Assembly (NCBI RefSeq): GCF_029016285.1
Contig: NZ_CP091975.1
Coordinates: forward strand, 1,798,001-1,862,000
DNA from: Vibrio sp. DW001
GTDB taxonomy: Bacteria > Pseudomonadota > Gammaproteobacteria > Enterobacterales > Vibrionaceae
Reading direction: 5' to 3'
Length of the DNA: 64,000 bases
Below are positions 38,318-46,363 of the stretch, in pieces. The notes under the pieces are model-generated. The model worked only from the letters and a program-made list of their open reading frames with translations, was not told the origin of the DNA and made no database searches. The position numbers and the translations under genes are program-made. Each line of letters starts with the position of its first letter. The first letter of the stretch is position 1.

Positions 38318-39976
38318 TCAGTGACTTAACCATCTATTTTTTAGACGGTGCAATAGAGAACCGTGACCATCCCTGCGGTGAAAATAGGCAATTCGGTCTG
38401 AAATTTGGTTTAAGAGCGCATCCTCATCGTCGCCTCTAAATGACTTACCTGTAATCAATACAATGGCTTCATCAACGTTTTCTACCGACCATATATGAAA
38501 GTCACCGTTTCGAATACTATTGACTACGTCTTTATGTAAGGATAGATGCTTTAGATTAGATTTGGGTAAAATAACGCCTTGGTTTCCTGTAAAACCTTGA
38601 TGTTCACATACATGATAGAAACCTTCAATCTTCTCGTTTAGTCCGCCAACAGCTTGTACTCGACCAAACTGATCAATAGCGCCCGTAACCGCAAGTTGTT
38701 GATTTATTGGGGTATCGGATAAGGCACTCACTAACGAACAGAATTCTGCTAACGATGCGCTGTCACCGTCAACTTCACAATACGATTGCTCAAAAACAAT
38801 AGAAGCCGAATAAGGGAGAGGTTCATCCAGATCAAGTGCCGTATTAACTAAAGCCTGCATTATCATCATACCTTTAGCGTGTAAATTGCCACCAAGTTCT
38901 ACTTTTCTTTCCACGTCAGAGATATCTCCATCTCCAAAATGAATTACGCATGAAATACGTGCTGGCTCACCATACGAGACAGGATGACCAGGGATATCAA
39001 CGACGGTAAGTCCGTTTACTTGGCCCACGTGTTCACCTTTTGTTTCGATGATCACTTGACCTTCAAGAATATCGTCTAACGCTCGTTTAGGAAGGTAGGA
39101 TTCTCGATAGGATTTATCATCAATAGCTTTATCCAGATCTAACTCTGACATAGTACGGTCTGCAGAGTGGATAGCGGCCTCACTTAACAGCGCGTTATGC
39201 CATTGAAGACACAGCGGAATGGCATGCTGGTCTTCGCACTCTCGAGTTCCCGCTGTTAATAAACGGCGTATCCCTGAGTCGTCGAGCAACGGTGTTTCAA
39301 AGTTGTCAATTAGACCCTTAACATAACCCAAATAGGAAGGCAGTGATTCCTTTGTTAGTTTAAACTCTAATTCAACTTCGCTAAACATACAAAATCCAGA
39401 TTGTATGTCTGCATCAAAGTAATCGAGTTCGCTCATCTGTTCTCTATCGCCAATAACAATCAACTTTACGTTAACCTGATGAGCAGGAGGGTCCATTGCT
39501 ATATGTTTTGGATCGACACTGACAGGTGATACAAACTCACCTAATAATGCCGATTTTAAAACCATCCATGAAGATGGATTCGCCATTATCAAGTTTGCTG
39601 AGACAACGAGATAACCACCATCAGCTTTCTTCAACAGCCCTTGAGAAAGAGAATCAACTTGTCCATTTTTTGCTTTGTATTCCCCTAATATAGCGCGAAT
39701 CTCTAAGGTCTCTGCTTTTACAACGACACGTTCATCAGGAACTAGGTGTTCGTCGTGTATAGCATCTAGAATAGCATTTCGATAGATCGCATTATCAGGT
39801 GAATTAATTAGCAGTACTTTGGTCCAATTGTGCAACTTTTCGAATCGAAGCATTGCGGCTCTTAACCTAGGTTGAAGGTCAAAAAAGGATAAAGGAGAGT
39901 AAGATGAAAATTCATGGATGATATTTTCATACTCATCAAACTGTGGTGTGACGGAACGCCAATCTTCTTGATTCAT
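38318..39976 (-). CDS. ycbZ: Lon-like AAA/protease domain protein (YcbZ/LonH type)
   Basis: A 552-residue relative of Lon with a degenerate AAA part and a Lon-type C-terminal protease. The catalytic dyad is intact: Ser406 in VDGDSAS and Lys449 in GLNEKIEGF, 43 residues apart as in Lon. Around it are ISCVIHFGDGDISDVERKVELGGN and AKGMMIMQALV, highly conserved in YcbZ. The N-terminal 300 residues lack a clear Walker A, and only a degenerate ATPase fold is suggested, as in the E. coli protein. The chromosomal order matP-ycbZ-fabA-rmf is conserved. In vivo substrates are not known to me. Confidence 0.92.
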   Translation of the reverse strand: MNQEDWRSVTPQFDEYENIIHEFSSYSPLSFFDLQPRLRAAMLRFEKLHNWTKVLLINSPDNAIYRNAILDAIHDEHLVPDERVVVKAETLEIRAILGEYKAKNGQVDSLSQGLLKKADGGYLVVSANLIMANPSSWMVLKSALLGEFVSPVSVDPKHIAMDPPAHQVNVKLIVIGDREQMSELDYFDADIQSGFCMFSEVELEFKLTKESLPSYLGYVKGLIDNFETPLLDDSGIRRLLTAGTRECEDQHAIPLCLQWHNALLSEAAIHSADRTMSELDLDKAIDDKSYRESYLPKRALDDILEGQVIIETKGEHVGQVNGLTVVDIPGHPVSYGEPARISCVIHFGDGDISDVERKVELGGNLHAKGMMIMQALVNTALDLDEPLPYSASIVFEQSYCEVDGDSASLAEFCSLVSALSDTPINQQLAVTGAIDQFGRVQAVGGLNEKIEGFYHVCEHQGFTGNQGVILPKSNLKHLSLHKDVVNSIRNGDFHIWSVENVDEAIVLITGKSFRGDDEDALLNQISDRIAYFHRRDGHGSLLHRLKNRWLSH

Positions 39977-40140
39977 TTCGACTTAGTATGATTAAAAGGG
40001 CGTTGATTATATATAAAAAGCAGGGCGCCTTATAGTTATAATGTGAGTTAACAGTTTTTAAGATCAAAACAACAACAAAGCTTGTTTAAATGGTCCTTTT
40101 TGAGTTACGCTGTAACCATAAAAAGGTTAGGGAAATAGTC

Positions 40141-40590
40141 ATGAAATACCAACAACTTGAAAATCTCGAATGCGGCTGGAAATGGCAATATTTGAGTAAT
40201 AAATGGAAAGATGGTACGCAAATCACAAAGCATGTAGATAGCAGTGAAGTCGAGCGCGCGGTTCAAGTGTTGAGAGATATTGAACATGAACCTATTCTAG
40301 TCTTAGATTGGATTGATAATCACATGTCGGTTGAGTTAGACAACAGATTAAAACAAGCTATCAGGGCGAAACGAAAAAGACATTTTAATGCTGAGCAAAT
40401 ACATACTAAAAAGAAGTCTATCGACCTAGACTATCGAGTATGGGAAAAGCTTTCTAACAGGGCAAATGAATTGGGATGTACCTTATCTGACGCTATTGAA
40501 TATCTGTTAAGCGAAGCATCACGAACGGAAAAAGCGAGTAGAACAGTAAGCAGTTTAAAAGAAGATCTGAGCAAATTGCTTGGTGATTAA
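40141..40590 (+). CDS. matP: macrodomain Ter protein MatP
   Basis: Binds matS sites and organises the terminus region, linking it to the divisome through ZapB. The 149-residue protein starts at the ATG at 40141 (AGGGAAATAGTC upstream), giving MKYQQLENLECGWKWQYL; a longer frame from 40090 is unsupported. An N-terminal helical part is followed by the ribbon-helix-helix domain (SIDLDYRVWEKLSNRANELGC...LSDAIEYLL) and a C-terminal coiled-coil tail (VSSLKEDLSKLL) used for tetramerisation. It is divergent from ycbZ, as in E. coli. A perfect matS site is present at 11098 within this same window. Confidence 0.94.
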   Translation: MKYQQLENLECGWKWQYLSNKWKDGTQITKHVDSSEVERAVQVLRDIEHEPILVLDWIDNHMSVELDNRLKQAIRAKRKRHFNAEQIHTKKKSIDLDYRVWEKLSNRANELGCTLSDAIEYLLSEASRTEKASRTVSSLKEDLSKLLGD

Positions 40591-40604
40591 CTAAGGGGAT
40601 AGTT

Positions 40605-40913
40605 ATGTTGTATGTTGTTTTAGTTGGAGCTTTGCTTGTTTTTTGGTTAGTCGCAATTGACAGGCCGAAACTTAAAATGGAGTTTAAAGACGGTGAGCTT
40701 ATAAACCACAAAGGCGATTTACCGCACGGGTTTGGTCATAGCTGCAAAGAAATAGCACATAAAAGTCCATTCAGCGGCACGATTAAGGTTTACATGACAC
40801 GTTCCGGCGCCAAGTTGACTTTTTCGAAAGGAATCTCAAATAAAGTGCAACAGCGAATACGTAATGTTTTTCCACATCAAGGCTTCAAGTCGCATGGTAA
40901 AAAGAAAGCGTAA
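40605..40913 (+). CDS. DUF3634 family membrane-anchored small protein
   Basis: A 102-residue basic protein with an N-terminal membrane helix (MLYVVLVGALLVFWLVAI) followed by a soluble domain (LKMEFKDGELINHKGDLPHG...CKEIAHKSPFSGTIKVYMTRSGAKLTFSKGIS...). It belongs to DUF3634, a family I know only from Vibrionaceae and relatives with no assigned role. It starts 14 bases after matP with AAGGGGATAGTT as ribosome site, so the two are co-transcribed. A hairpin follows its stop codon. Confidence 0.8.
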   Translation: MLYVVLVGALLVFWLVAIDRPKLKMEFKDGELINHKGDLPHGFGHSCKEIAHKSPFSGTIKVYMTRSGAKLTFSKGISNKVQQRIRNVFPHQGFKSHGKKKA

Positions 40914-41390
40914 TATTTAATTCTAATAGAAAAATGCGCCATTTCTTGCAGGAAGTAAAAAATGGCGGTCATCTGTAATATCAACCGATTGGTTGCTTTG
41001 ATCCGATATCACGACGATGCGTTCATTATTTTAGACCCCACTTTTCCTAGTTCATCAATTACTCTGCCTGTACACTTGCCGCCTATAAAACTGCACCTAC
41101 ACAGAACGAGTAAATTCTTCATCATTATGAGGTTGTCGCTGAATTTAAACTTGTTGCGATGGTCAAGGTTTTAGGCATCTTAGGTGCTTGACTTGAAAAT
41201 CCAGTATTTGTTCTATTATTGAAGACTTAATCCCCGATAACTAAGTTGTTAATACAAATAATGCAGAATAATTAAACGAAATAAACTGACTCGTCTTTAC
41301 AATGATTAGATTTAAAGCGAAACTCTCGCTCATTTATATCAAAACCAATAGAACAGTGGTGCATAAATCACGTAAGGGATGATAGCTAAC
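40914..41390. other. intergenic region after matP-DUF3634
   Basis: It contains the hairpin at 40937-40967 and then AT-rich DNA with no gene I can support. A 70-codon frame at 40962-41174 has an acceptable ribosome site but no protein-like character. Confidence 0.5.
40937..40967 (+). terminator. hairpin after the DUF3634 gene
   Basis: CGCCATTT (40937-40944) pairs with AAATGGCG (40960-40967). No T-run follows, so intrinsic termination is uncertain. Confidence 0.45.
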
Positions 41391-42296
41391 ATGGATCAAT
41401 TGCAACTAGAGACTCGAGCATTAAAAGTAAGAGAGCTAAACGTTTCTCGGAAGTTGTTCATTGTCGCTTTGGTTATTTGTATCATGATTGAAAGTTTAGC
41501 TTTCCAGTTGTTACCATCGTTAGATAGATTGAAGCCTTTGTATTATAGCTTTATTTTTGAGTTTATTGGCTTGTTGTCACTTCTATTCATCTTCCTAATA
41601 GTACAATTTGCGCCTCTATTAAACTTTCGTGCCCATGCTCTGTTAAGTGTAGGACTATTTTTATGGATATTAGCCAGCGTTGTTGATATTGGTGATGAGT
41701 TTTTCTATCAACCATTGTGGCTGTCATTATGGGGCGAAGACGTATTGAGAACCATCGGCATGGTGGTTTATACAATGGGAATAATGATCGCTATCAAGAC
41801 GGTTTCTGTGAGTTACAATCAAATAAAGAAACTATCTATGATTGATGAATTAACTCAGCTACCCAATCGAAGATATTTTAAGCAGATGTTAAGCAATCAT
41901 GAGAATCAACCTTTTCTGATTTTGCTCATAGATGTAGACCATTTTAAGAAGATTAATGATCTGTTCGGCCATGATGAAGGTGATTTGATTTTACAAAGTT
42001 TGGGCAATTCACTATCTGGAATTATGACTAATAATGTCACGGCGAGTCGAATTGGTGGTGAAGAGTTTGCCATATTTATCGATAGTAGTGACCGACAAAA
42101 CGCAATCGATGTTGCGAATATAGTCATGAGGGAAGCGGATAAGATCAGCTCTGAACACAAGAAGGTTTTTACCGTTAGCATTGGTATAACGTTGAAATCC
42201 CCCAGTGAATCTAGCCGAGAGGCAATCAAAAGAGCGGATGGCGCTCTTTATAATGCAAAAGCAAAAGGACGTAATCGTTTTGAATGGTCGCCGTAA
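41391..42296 (+). CDS. membrane diguanylate cyclase (GGDEF)
   Basis: A 301-residue inner-membrane protein predicted to make cyclic di-GMP from two GTP. The first 150 residues hold about four hydrophobic helices (LFIVALVICIMIESLAFQLL, YYSFIFEFIGLLSLLFIFLI, ALLSVGLFLWILASVVDI, IGMVVYTMGIMIAI) forming an unknown sensor. The GGDEF domain (about 155-301) has DELTQLPNRR, LIDVDHFKKIND and the active signature GGEEF at 222-226. The inhibitory RxxD site is not present (TNNV occupies that place), so product feedback is probably absent. The ATG at 41391 is preferred over one at 41379 because the latter abuts the AAGGG sequence. Single gene. Confidence 0.88.
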   Translation: MDQLQLETRALKVRELNVSRKLFIVALVICIMIESLAFQLLPSLDRLKPLYYSFIFEFIGLLSLLFIFLIVQFAPLLNFRAHALLSVGLFLWILASVVDIGDEFFYQPLWLSLWGEDVLRTIGMVVYTMGIMIAIKTVSVSYNQIKKLSMIDELTQLPNRRYFKQMLSNHENQPFLILLIDVDHFKKINDLFGHDEGDLILQSLGNSLSGIMTNNVTASRIGGEEFAIFIDSSDRQNAIDVANIVMREADKISSEHKKVFTVSIGITLKSPSESSREAIKRADGALYNAKAKGRNRFEWSP

Positions 42297-42381
42297 CGAC
42301 CAAATCCCATAAATCCTTAGTAATGTGCGGTAATGGTTTGACTTCAATATTAATCAAATCAATCAACTGAGATAAGCGCTA

Positions 42382-42846
42382 TCATTTTATTGGAAAAAAC
42401 AGATCAACAACATATGAGTCAGGTTCTTCAGGATTACACCTTGTATCGTACATTTCTAGGTAGTAATAGTCACTAAGCTCATGTTCACTGGCTGCTATCC
42501 ATTCATACATATCTTTTATTGTATCGCCCATCGTCTGTGGGTTTCCACGATGTTCACATTGAATGAACGGTTGTGTGTTGGTTTCGAATACGGATAGTTT
42601 CTTACTTTCAATATTCGCTGTAGTGACTAAACAGCCTGCTATTATCGCAAAATCACTCTGGTCTAAGTTGTAGGTAACGCCCCAGAACTGGTCATTTTTC
42701 AATGATTCTTTCAATTCATTCTGTTCAAGCGAGAAGAAAGAATGCCAAGCATGCATTAACCCATTAAAGTCATTTTTGGACGGACAAAAACCTCCTTTGC
42801 AGCCAGCGATTATGAGTGAGTCAAGTAACACGATATTTTCTTTCAT
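42382..42846 (-). CDS. GyrI-like effector-binding domain protein
   Basis: A 154-residue cytoplasmic protein resembling the GyrI-like/AraC effector-binding fold: an N-terminal strand, VTYNLDQSDFAIIAGCLVTTAN, an FETNTQPFIQCEHRGNPQTMGDTIKDMYEWI stretch with the usual tail of the first repeat, and the ending YYYLEMYDTRCNPEEPDSYVVDLFFPIK, a typical family closing. Such proteins bind small amphipathic ligands or, in E. coli SbmC/GyrI, inhibit gyrase and are induced by the SOS response. It is divergent from a RidA-family gene; their shared promoter region has a consensus LexA-type box and a consensus FNR-type box. Ligand and role are unknown. Confidence 0.72.
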   Translation of the reverse strand: MKENIVLLDSLIIAGCKGGFCPSKNDFNGLMHAWHSFFSLEQNELKESLKNDQFWGVTYNLDQSDFAIIAGCLVTTANIESKKLSVFETNTQPFIQCEHRGNPQTMGDTIKDMYEWIAASEHELSDYYYLEMYDTRCNPEEPDSYVVDLFFPIK

Positions 42847-42877
42847 AGCGGTTCTTCATCGTCAGTGAAAAACATAC

Positions 42878-42891
42878 GTTAACATGTTAAC
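42878..42891. promoter_or_regulatory. perfect 14-bp palindrome near the GyrI-like gene
   Basis: GTTAACATGTTAAC lies 32-45 bases upstream of the GyrI-like start codon. Operator-like; factor unknown. Confidence 0.45.
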
Positions 42892-42902
42892 TATTTGATT
42901 CA

Positions 42903-42916
42903 TTGATTTGTATCAA
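42903..42916. promoter_or_regulatory. consensus FNR-type box
   Basis: TTGAT-TTGT-ATCAA matches the FNR consensus TTGATN4ATCAA exactly. It lies between the divergent GyrI-like and RidA genes. Confidence 0.6.
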
Positions 42917-42936
42917 ATGACTTATTTGCTAGATCA

Positions 42937-42972
42937 AATAAGATAACTGTATAGGTATACAGTTATCTTATT
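42937..42972. promoter_or_regulatory. perfect 36-base palindrome with a LexA-type box at its centre
   Basis: Arms AATAAGATAACTGTATA and TATACAGTTATCTTATT are perfectly complementary around a GG centre. The core CTGT-ATAGGTAT-ACAG (42947-42962) fits the LexA consensus CTGTN8ACAG. Its distance to the RidA start is about 46 bases and to the GyrI-like start about 91. Confidence 0.65.
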
Positions 42973-43017
42973 CTTTGCCGAATAGGTTACCAATTCAAAA
43001 TATTAAAGGGCTGAATT

Positions 43018-43389
43018 ATGAAACGAATTACAGTGTCTCCATTTGATCAATACGCTATATCTACATTTGTGATCCACAATGAAATAATAGAAATATCGCA
43101 CTTTGGAGGTTCTATAGATAGTAACGGAAATATGCTCAAAACAATCGAAGAACAAACTATCCAAACGTTTGACAACTTGCAGGGTGCATTAAAAGAAATT
43201 GGATTATCGCTAAATAACGTTGTGAAGGTTACTGTGATTTTGAGTTCTATTGATGACTTTAAAGGAATGCACGATGGTTGGTTGGCATCTTTTAATAAAG
43301 ACAATTATCCTGCTCGAACGACCATCACAAGCAATTTTGTTGACGATAACTGTTTGATCCAAATTGATGCAGTGGGTTCTATATCGTAG
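43018..43389 (+). CDS. RidA family protein
   Basis: A 123-residue member of the RidA/YjgF/Rid superfamily, which forms trimers and hydrolyses reactive enamine/imine intermediates such as 2-aminoacrylate. It has the fold-defining pattern IIEISHFGGSIDSNGN, QTIQTFDNLQGALKEIGLSLNNVVKVTVIL, DFKGMHDGWLASF and the substrate-binding Arg in YPARTTITSN. The C-terminal motif reads LIQIDAVG instead of the IEIEAIA of E. coli RidA, so it may belong to another Rid subgroup with altered activity. AAAGGGCTGAATT precedes the ATG. It is divergent from the GyrI-like gene and downstream of the FNR-like and LexA-like boxes. Confidence 0.82.
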   Translation: MKRITVSPFDQYAISTFVIHNEIIEISHFGGSIDSNGNMLKTIEEQTIQTFDNLQGALKEIGLSLNNVVKVTVILSSIDDFKGMHDGWLASFNKDNYPARTTITSNFVDDNCLIQIDAVGSIS

Positions 43390-43570
43390 TAATTCAGCTA
43401 TGTCCTTTCACTTACGACGTAAGCGGTCACAAAACAACTATCAAGTACTTAGAATTTTCCCAAGCGAGTACTCTTTGTAGTAGAGTTCATTCTCTGGTTG
43501 GATTTAAGAATAAATATCTTTAGGTATTGCTAGGGTGGAAATAACCCGTTAGTTATTAAAAGGATTATAA

Positions 43571-45340
43571 GTGAAGTCTATTCCGCTACGCAGACTAATT
43601 GTTACCCCGTTCGTTGTGCTTGCATTGATTTCTGGTGTCACCATGTATCTGGTTTCCACAGTCACTATTTCGCATATTGCCAATAGTGTGGGATTACAAT
43701 ATATCAAGGAAGTAGAAAATCGCATTTATGATCGAGTACGAGATTTCACAGCACCGTTAAGCAGTATTGTAGAGATTAATCGCAAGGCTTTTTCACACAG
43801 GCCTGAACTACTTAATGACTTTACACCTATGGCAACTCGACTTTACGAACAAGCAGTGCCTCACGCGCATATGACTTTTATTTCAATCGCGACAGAAGAC
43901 GGGCGATACCTTGCGTCATCTCGGGATCCAATTGGAAAGATTCAACATAATATAGCTGCAAATTTCGTCAGTAAACCGATGACAATGGAAGGGTTTGAGT
44001 ATGACCCAGCCGGCATCATTGGAAGCAAGATAACAACAGAACCCACGTTTAGTTATGATCCTAGACCGCGCCCATTTTATAAAGACGCGGTAAAAGCAAA
44101 GAGGATGGTTTGGAGTGACATTCATCCGTACTATGGTTATCCGGCCCTCGGAGTCGGGTTGTCTGCCCCTATATACAATCAAGAAGGAAAACTACTTGGC
44201 GTTACGGCAACCAGCGTTGCACTGATTGAACTGGATAATTATCTCAAGTCTTTGGAATTGGTCGACAACACTTATGTATTTCTAGCCGAGGAAGATGGCG
44301 CATTGATTGCGACTTCTGAGCAGGATGATCTTTATCGAATTAAAGATGGTGTAACCACGAGAATTAATATCCACAATCATTCAAAAGGGTTACTTCAATT
44401 AGCGAGTCAGTTCTTGGAAGGGGGCACGCATCCACTTGAATTTAAAGGGCAACAGTACCTATATCATGTGCGTCCAATTTCTCTTGAATTTGGAAAAACA
44501 TGGTTGATAGGAATATTAATACCTAGTGCATATCACAAAGCTATCTTAGCCGAATACGCCCAATCAACCGTCATTATTACGCTGATTTTGTTTGCATGTA
44601 TTGCATTAATTGGCTCACTGATAGCTTGGTATATAGGTAAACCTATATACCTTCTTAATCAAGCTGCGAATGATAAAAGCATAGAGAGCATTCAGATGCT
44701 TACTCAACCTCTAAGCCGAATACGAGAGATTAACTCTCTCAGTCAGGGGTTGCACTCAATGGCAGATGATCTTGTCGATATTATGCAAAATCTCGAGAAA
44801 AAAGTGTCGGAAAGAACCTCCCATTTACAAGACGAAAATGTACATCTATTAGAAAATGCCTTAACCGACGAACTAACGACCCTTTATAACAGACGTGGGT
44901 TTAATCAGGTATTCAGACAAACCTTACTATATGCCCAGCAGAAACACATGCCGCTTACTTTTGTTTTGTGTGACGTTGACCATTTTAAACGAATAAATGA
45001 TAAATTCGGACATACAGCTGGTGATAGAGCCTTAGTATCCATCGCTACGAACCTTAAAAATCATACACGCTCATCACGAGATATCGTAGCACGCTATGGA
45101 GGTGAGGAGTTTGCGTTGGTATTTCTTAATGTGGATTCGACTCAAGTAATGGAAAGGCTCAGTAGTATCCGAGAAACATTTGCCAATACCCCAGTTTTTG
45201 ATAATCAACATATAACAATGAGTTTTGGTGTTGTTCATATGCATAAGTTATCCTCCATTTCAGCAGAGGGTTTGATTGAGCAAGCTGATAAGAAGCTCTA
45301 TCAAGCAAAAAATAGCGGCAGAAACAAAATCATTAACTAA
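43571..45340 (+). CDS. Cache-domain diguanylate cyclase
   Basis: A 589-residue inner-membrane GGDEF protein. One helix (about 10-32) leads to a periplasmic double-Cache sensor (about 33-335, with the TEDGRYLASSRDPIG and AVKAKRMVWSDIHPYYGYPALGVGLSAPIYN segments typical of dCACHE_1), then a second helix (STVIITLILFACIALIGSLI), a HAMP-like linker (about 355-410) and a GGDEF domain with GGEEF at 510-514. The position of the inhibitory RxxD is SSRD, so the feedback site looks incomplete. Translation should start at a GTG (43571) because AAAAGGATTATAA is spaced correctly and later ATGs would remove the first helix. The ligand is probably a small molecule such as an amino acid or carboxylate. Confidence 0.88.
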   Translation: MKSIPLRRLIVTPFVVLALISGVTMYLVSTVTISHIANSVGLQYIKEVENRIYDRVRDFTAPLSSIVEINRKAFSHRPELLNDFTPMATRLYEQAVPHAHMTFISIATEDGRYLASSRDPIGKIQHNIAANFVSKPMTMEGFEYDPAGIIGSKITTEPTFSYDPRPRPFYKDAVKAKRMVWSDIHPYYGYPALGVGLSAPIYNQEGKLLGVTATSVALIELDNYLKSLELVDNTYVFLAEEDGALIATSEQDDLYRIKDGVTTRINIHNHSKGLLQLASQFLEGGTHPLEFKGQQYLYHVRPISLEFGKTWLIGILIPSAYHKAILAEYAQSTVIITLILFACIALIGSLIAWYIGKPIYLLNQAANDKSIESIQMLTQPLSRIREINSLSQGLHSMADDLVDIMQNLEKKVSERTSHLQDENVHLLENALTDELTTLYNRRGFNQVFRQTLLYAQQKHMPLTFVLCDVDHFKRINDKFGHTAGDRALVSIATNLKNHTRSSRDIVARYGGEEFALVFLNVDSTQVMERLSSIRETFANTPVFDNQHITMSFGVVHMHKLSSISAEGLIEQADKKLYQAKNSGRNKIIN

Positions 45341-45499
45341 ACCGACAAAATATAGCCATTTAAGGCTTTCTATCTATAGTTAAAATCAAAATATTTGGCG
45401 AACTCGTCTACGACCAAATCAATGTAAAATAGGGCACTTAACGCTAATCAATCCTGTCGAGTTAAACAGTAAATCGAACAAGGAGGGAATGCAGACAAG

Positions 45500-45847
45500 T
45501 TGGGCGATCAAGGCTTCAAACCAAACTTAAGTAAAAGAGGCGCAATTCGGAACATATTTGATGGGAGATACAAGTTTAGTCGATATTACTCACCTTTAGA
45601 GCATCACGTACCGATGAACATTCAACAACTGTTGTCCTTCAACGATATAGAATTATATGATTTACTTAATGACCCCAGTGAGATGAACAATCTTGCTAGA
45701 GATTCAAAAAGTAACAGAGCACTTATTGAAACAATGAACACGAAACTAAACGTGTTGATTGAACAGGAGGAGGGGGATGATGTTGGACAGATGTTGCCAA
45801 CTATTGAAGGTACAAACTGGACATTATCAGCTTCGATAAAAACATAA
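45500..45847 (+). pseudogene. remnant of a sulfatase gene (C-terminal fragment only)
   Basis: The frame encodes about 115 residues that correspond to the very end of type I arylsulfatases: LSKRGAIRNIFDGRYKFSRY, YSPLEHHVPMNIQQLL, NDIELYDLLNDPSEMNNLA and EEGDDVGQMLP. The N-terminal catalytic part with the formylglycine site (C/S-x-P-x-R) is missing and I find no trace of it in the 160 bases upstream. No good start exists: AGGAGG at 45481 is followed by an out-of-frame ATG, and the frame itself opens only with TTG. It is therefore a 5'-deleted fragment. No anaerobic sulfatase-maturating gene is nearby. A terminator hairpin follows. Confidence 0.8.
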
Positions 45848-45913
45848 GATTATAATATGCTCAATGACTACTTGGGAAAGTAATAGGATTTGAAATTAGT
45901 ACGGATTCTAAAA

Positions 45914-45962
45914 AAAACAGTGTCTAACAAGCCTGAGTATTACGCTAGTTAGACACTGTTTT
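45914..45962. terminator. bidirectional terminator with a perfect 15-bp stem
   Basis: AAAACAGTGTCTAAC (45914-45928) and GTTAGACACTGTTTT (45948-45962) enclose a 19-nt loop between convergent units. Confidence 0.85.
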
Positions 45963-45970
45963 AATGAGTT

Positions 45971-46363
45971 TTAGCCATTATTGAGTGGCTTACTTGCATA
46001 GACACCGTGACCATCTTTACTAAGATCAAAAGAGATATCACTTTTTAGATCTGCACATGAATATAAAGATGAGTTTTCAGTTTCCGCGACGAGGCTACAG
46101 TTGTCCTTAATACTGTTTGTATCATCAGCGTCAAATTCGAACGTAGCCGTGACGACTTTCGACTCTGTATTGTGTAACGCTTCAATATTTACTGCCGACT
46201 TTGGAAGGTAATTGGGTAACCAGCCTTGTTTAAAAAACTCAGACTTTTCGATGTCCATATAGTTTTTAAAGACTGTCGCAACCGTTTCATCCGATGATGC
46301 CGCCCAGCTGTGAGCCGAAAATAGTAGGACCATAGGTATTGCTAATAACAATTTAGTTTTCAT
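45971..46363 (-). CDS. small secreted protein of unknown function
   Basis: A 130-residue protein with a clear signal peptide (MKTKLLLAIPMVLLFSAHSW, cleavage after about residue 21 at SWA-A). The mature part is acidic (about 109 residues: KNYMDIEKSEFFKQGWLPNYLP, VVTATFEFDADDTNSIKDN) with two cysteines (NCSLVAE and YSCADLK) that could form one disulfide. I recognise no family. ATG at 46363 follows TGGAGAAACAAAG. It is monocistronic and bounded by a strong terminator. Confidence 0.65.
   Translation of the reverse strand: MKTKLLLAIPMVLLFSAHSWAASSDETVATVFKNYMDIEKSEFFKQGWLPNYLPKSAVNIEALHNTESKVVTATFEFDADDTNSIKDNCSLVAETENSSLYSCADLKSDISFDLSKDGHGVYASKPLNNG

Noticed and set aside
40962..41174. A 70-codon frame beginning MAVICNINRLVALIRYHDD with an AGGAAG upstream
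   Set aside because: Its start lies in the arm of a hairpin and the composition is not protein-like (low-complexity Leu/Ser/His). No family is recognised, and it lies in a region that looks intergenic.
44965..44977. GTGACGTTGACCA, possible matS
   Set aside because: The second half does not match GTCAC.
45489..45530. ATG at 45489 as start of an intact sulfatase-like gene
   Set aside because: The reading frame from this ATG ends after 13 codons and is not the frame of the sulfatase-like sequence.
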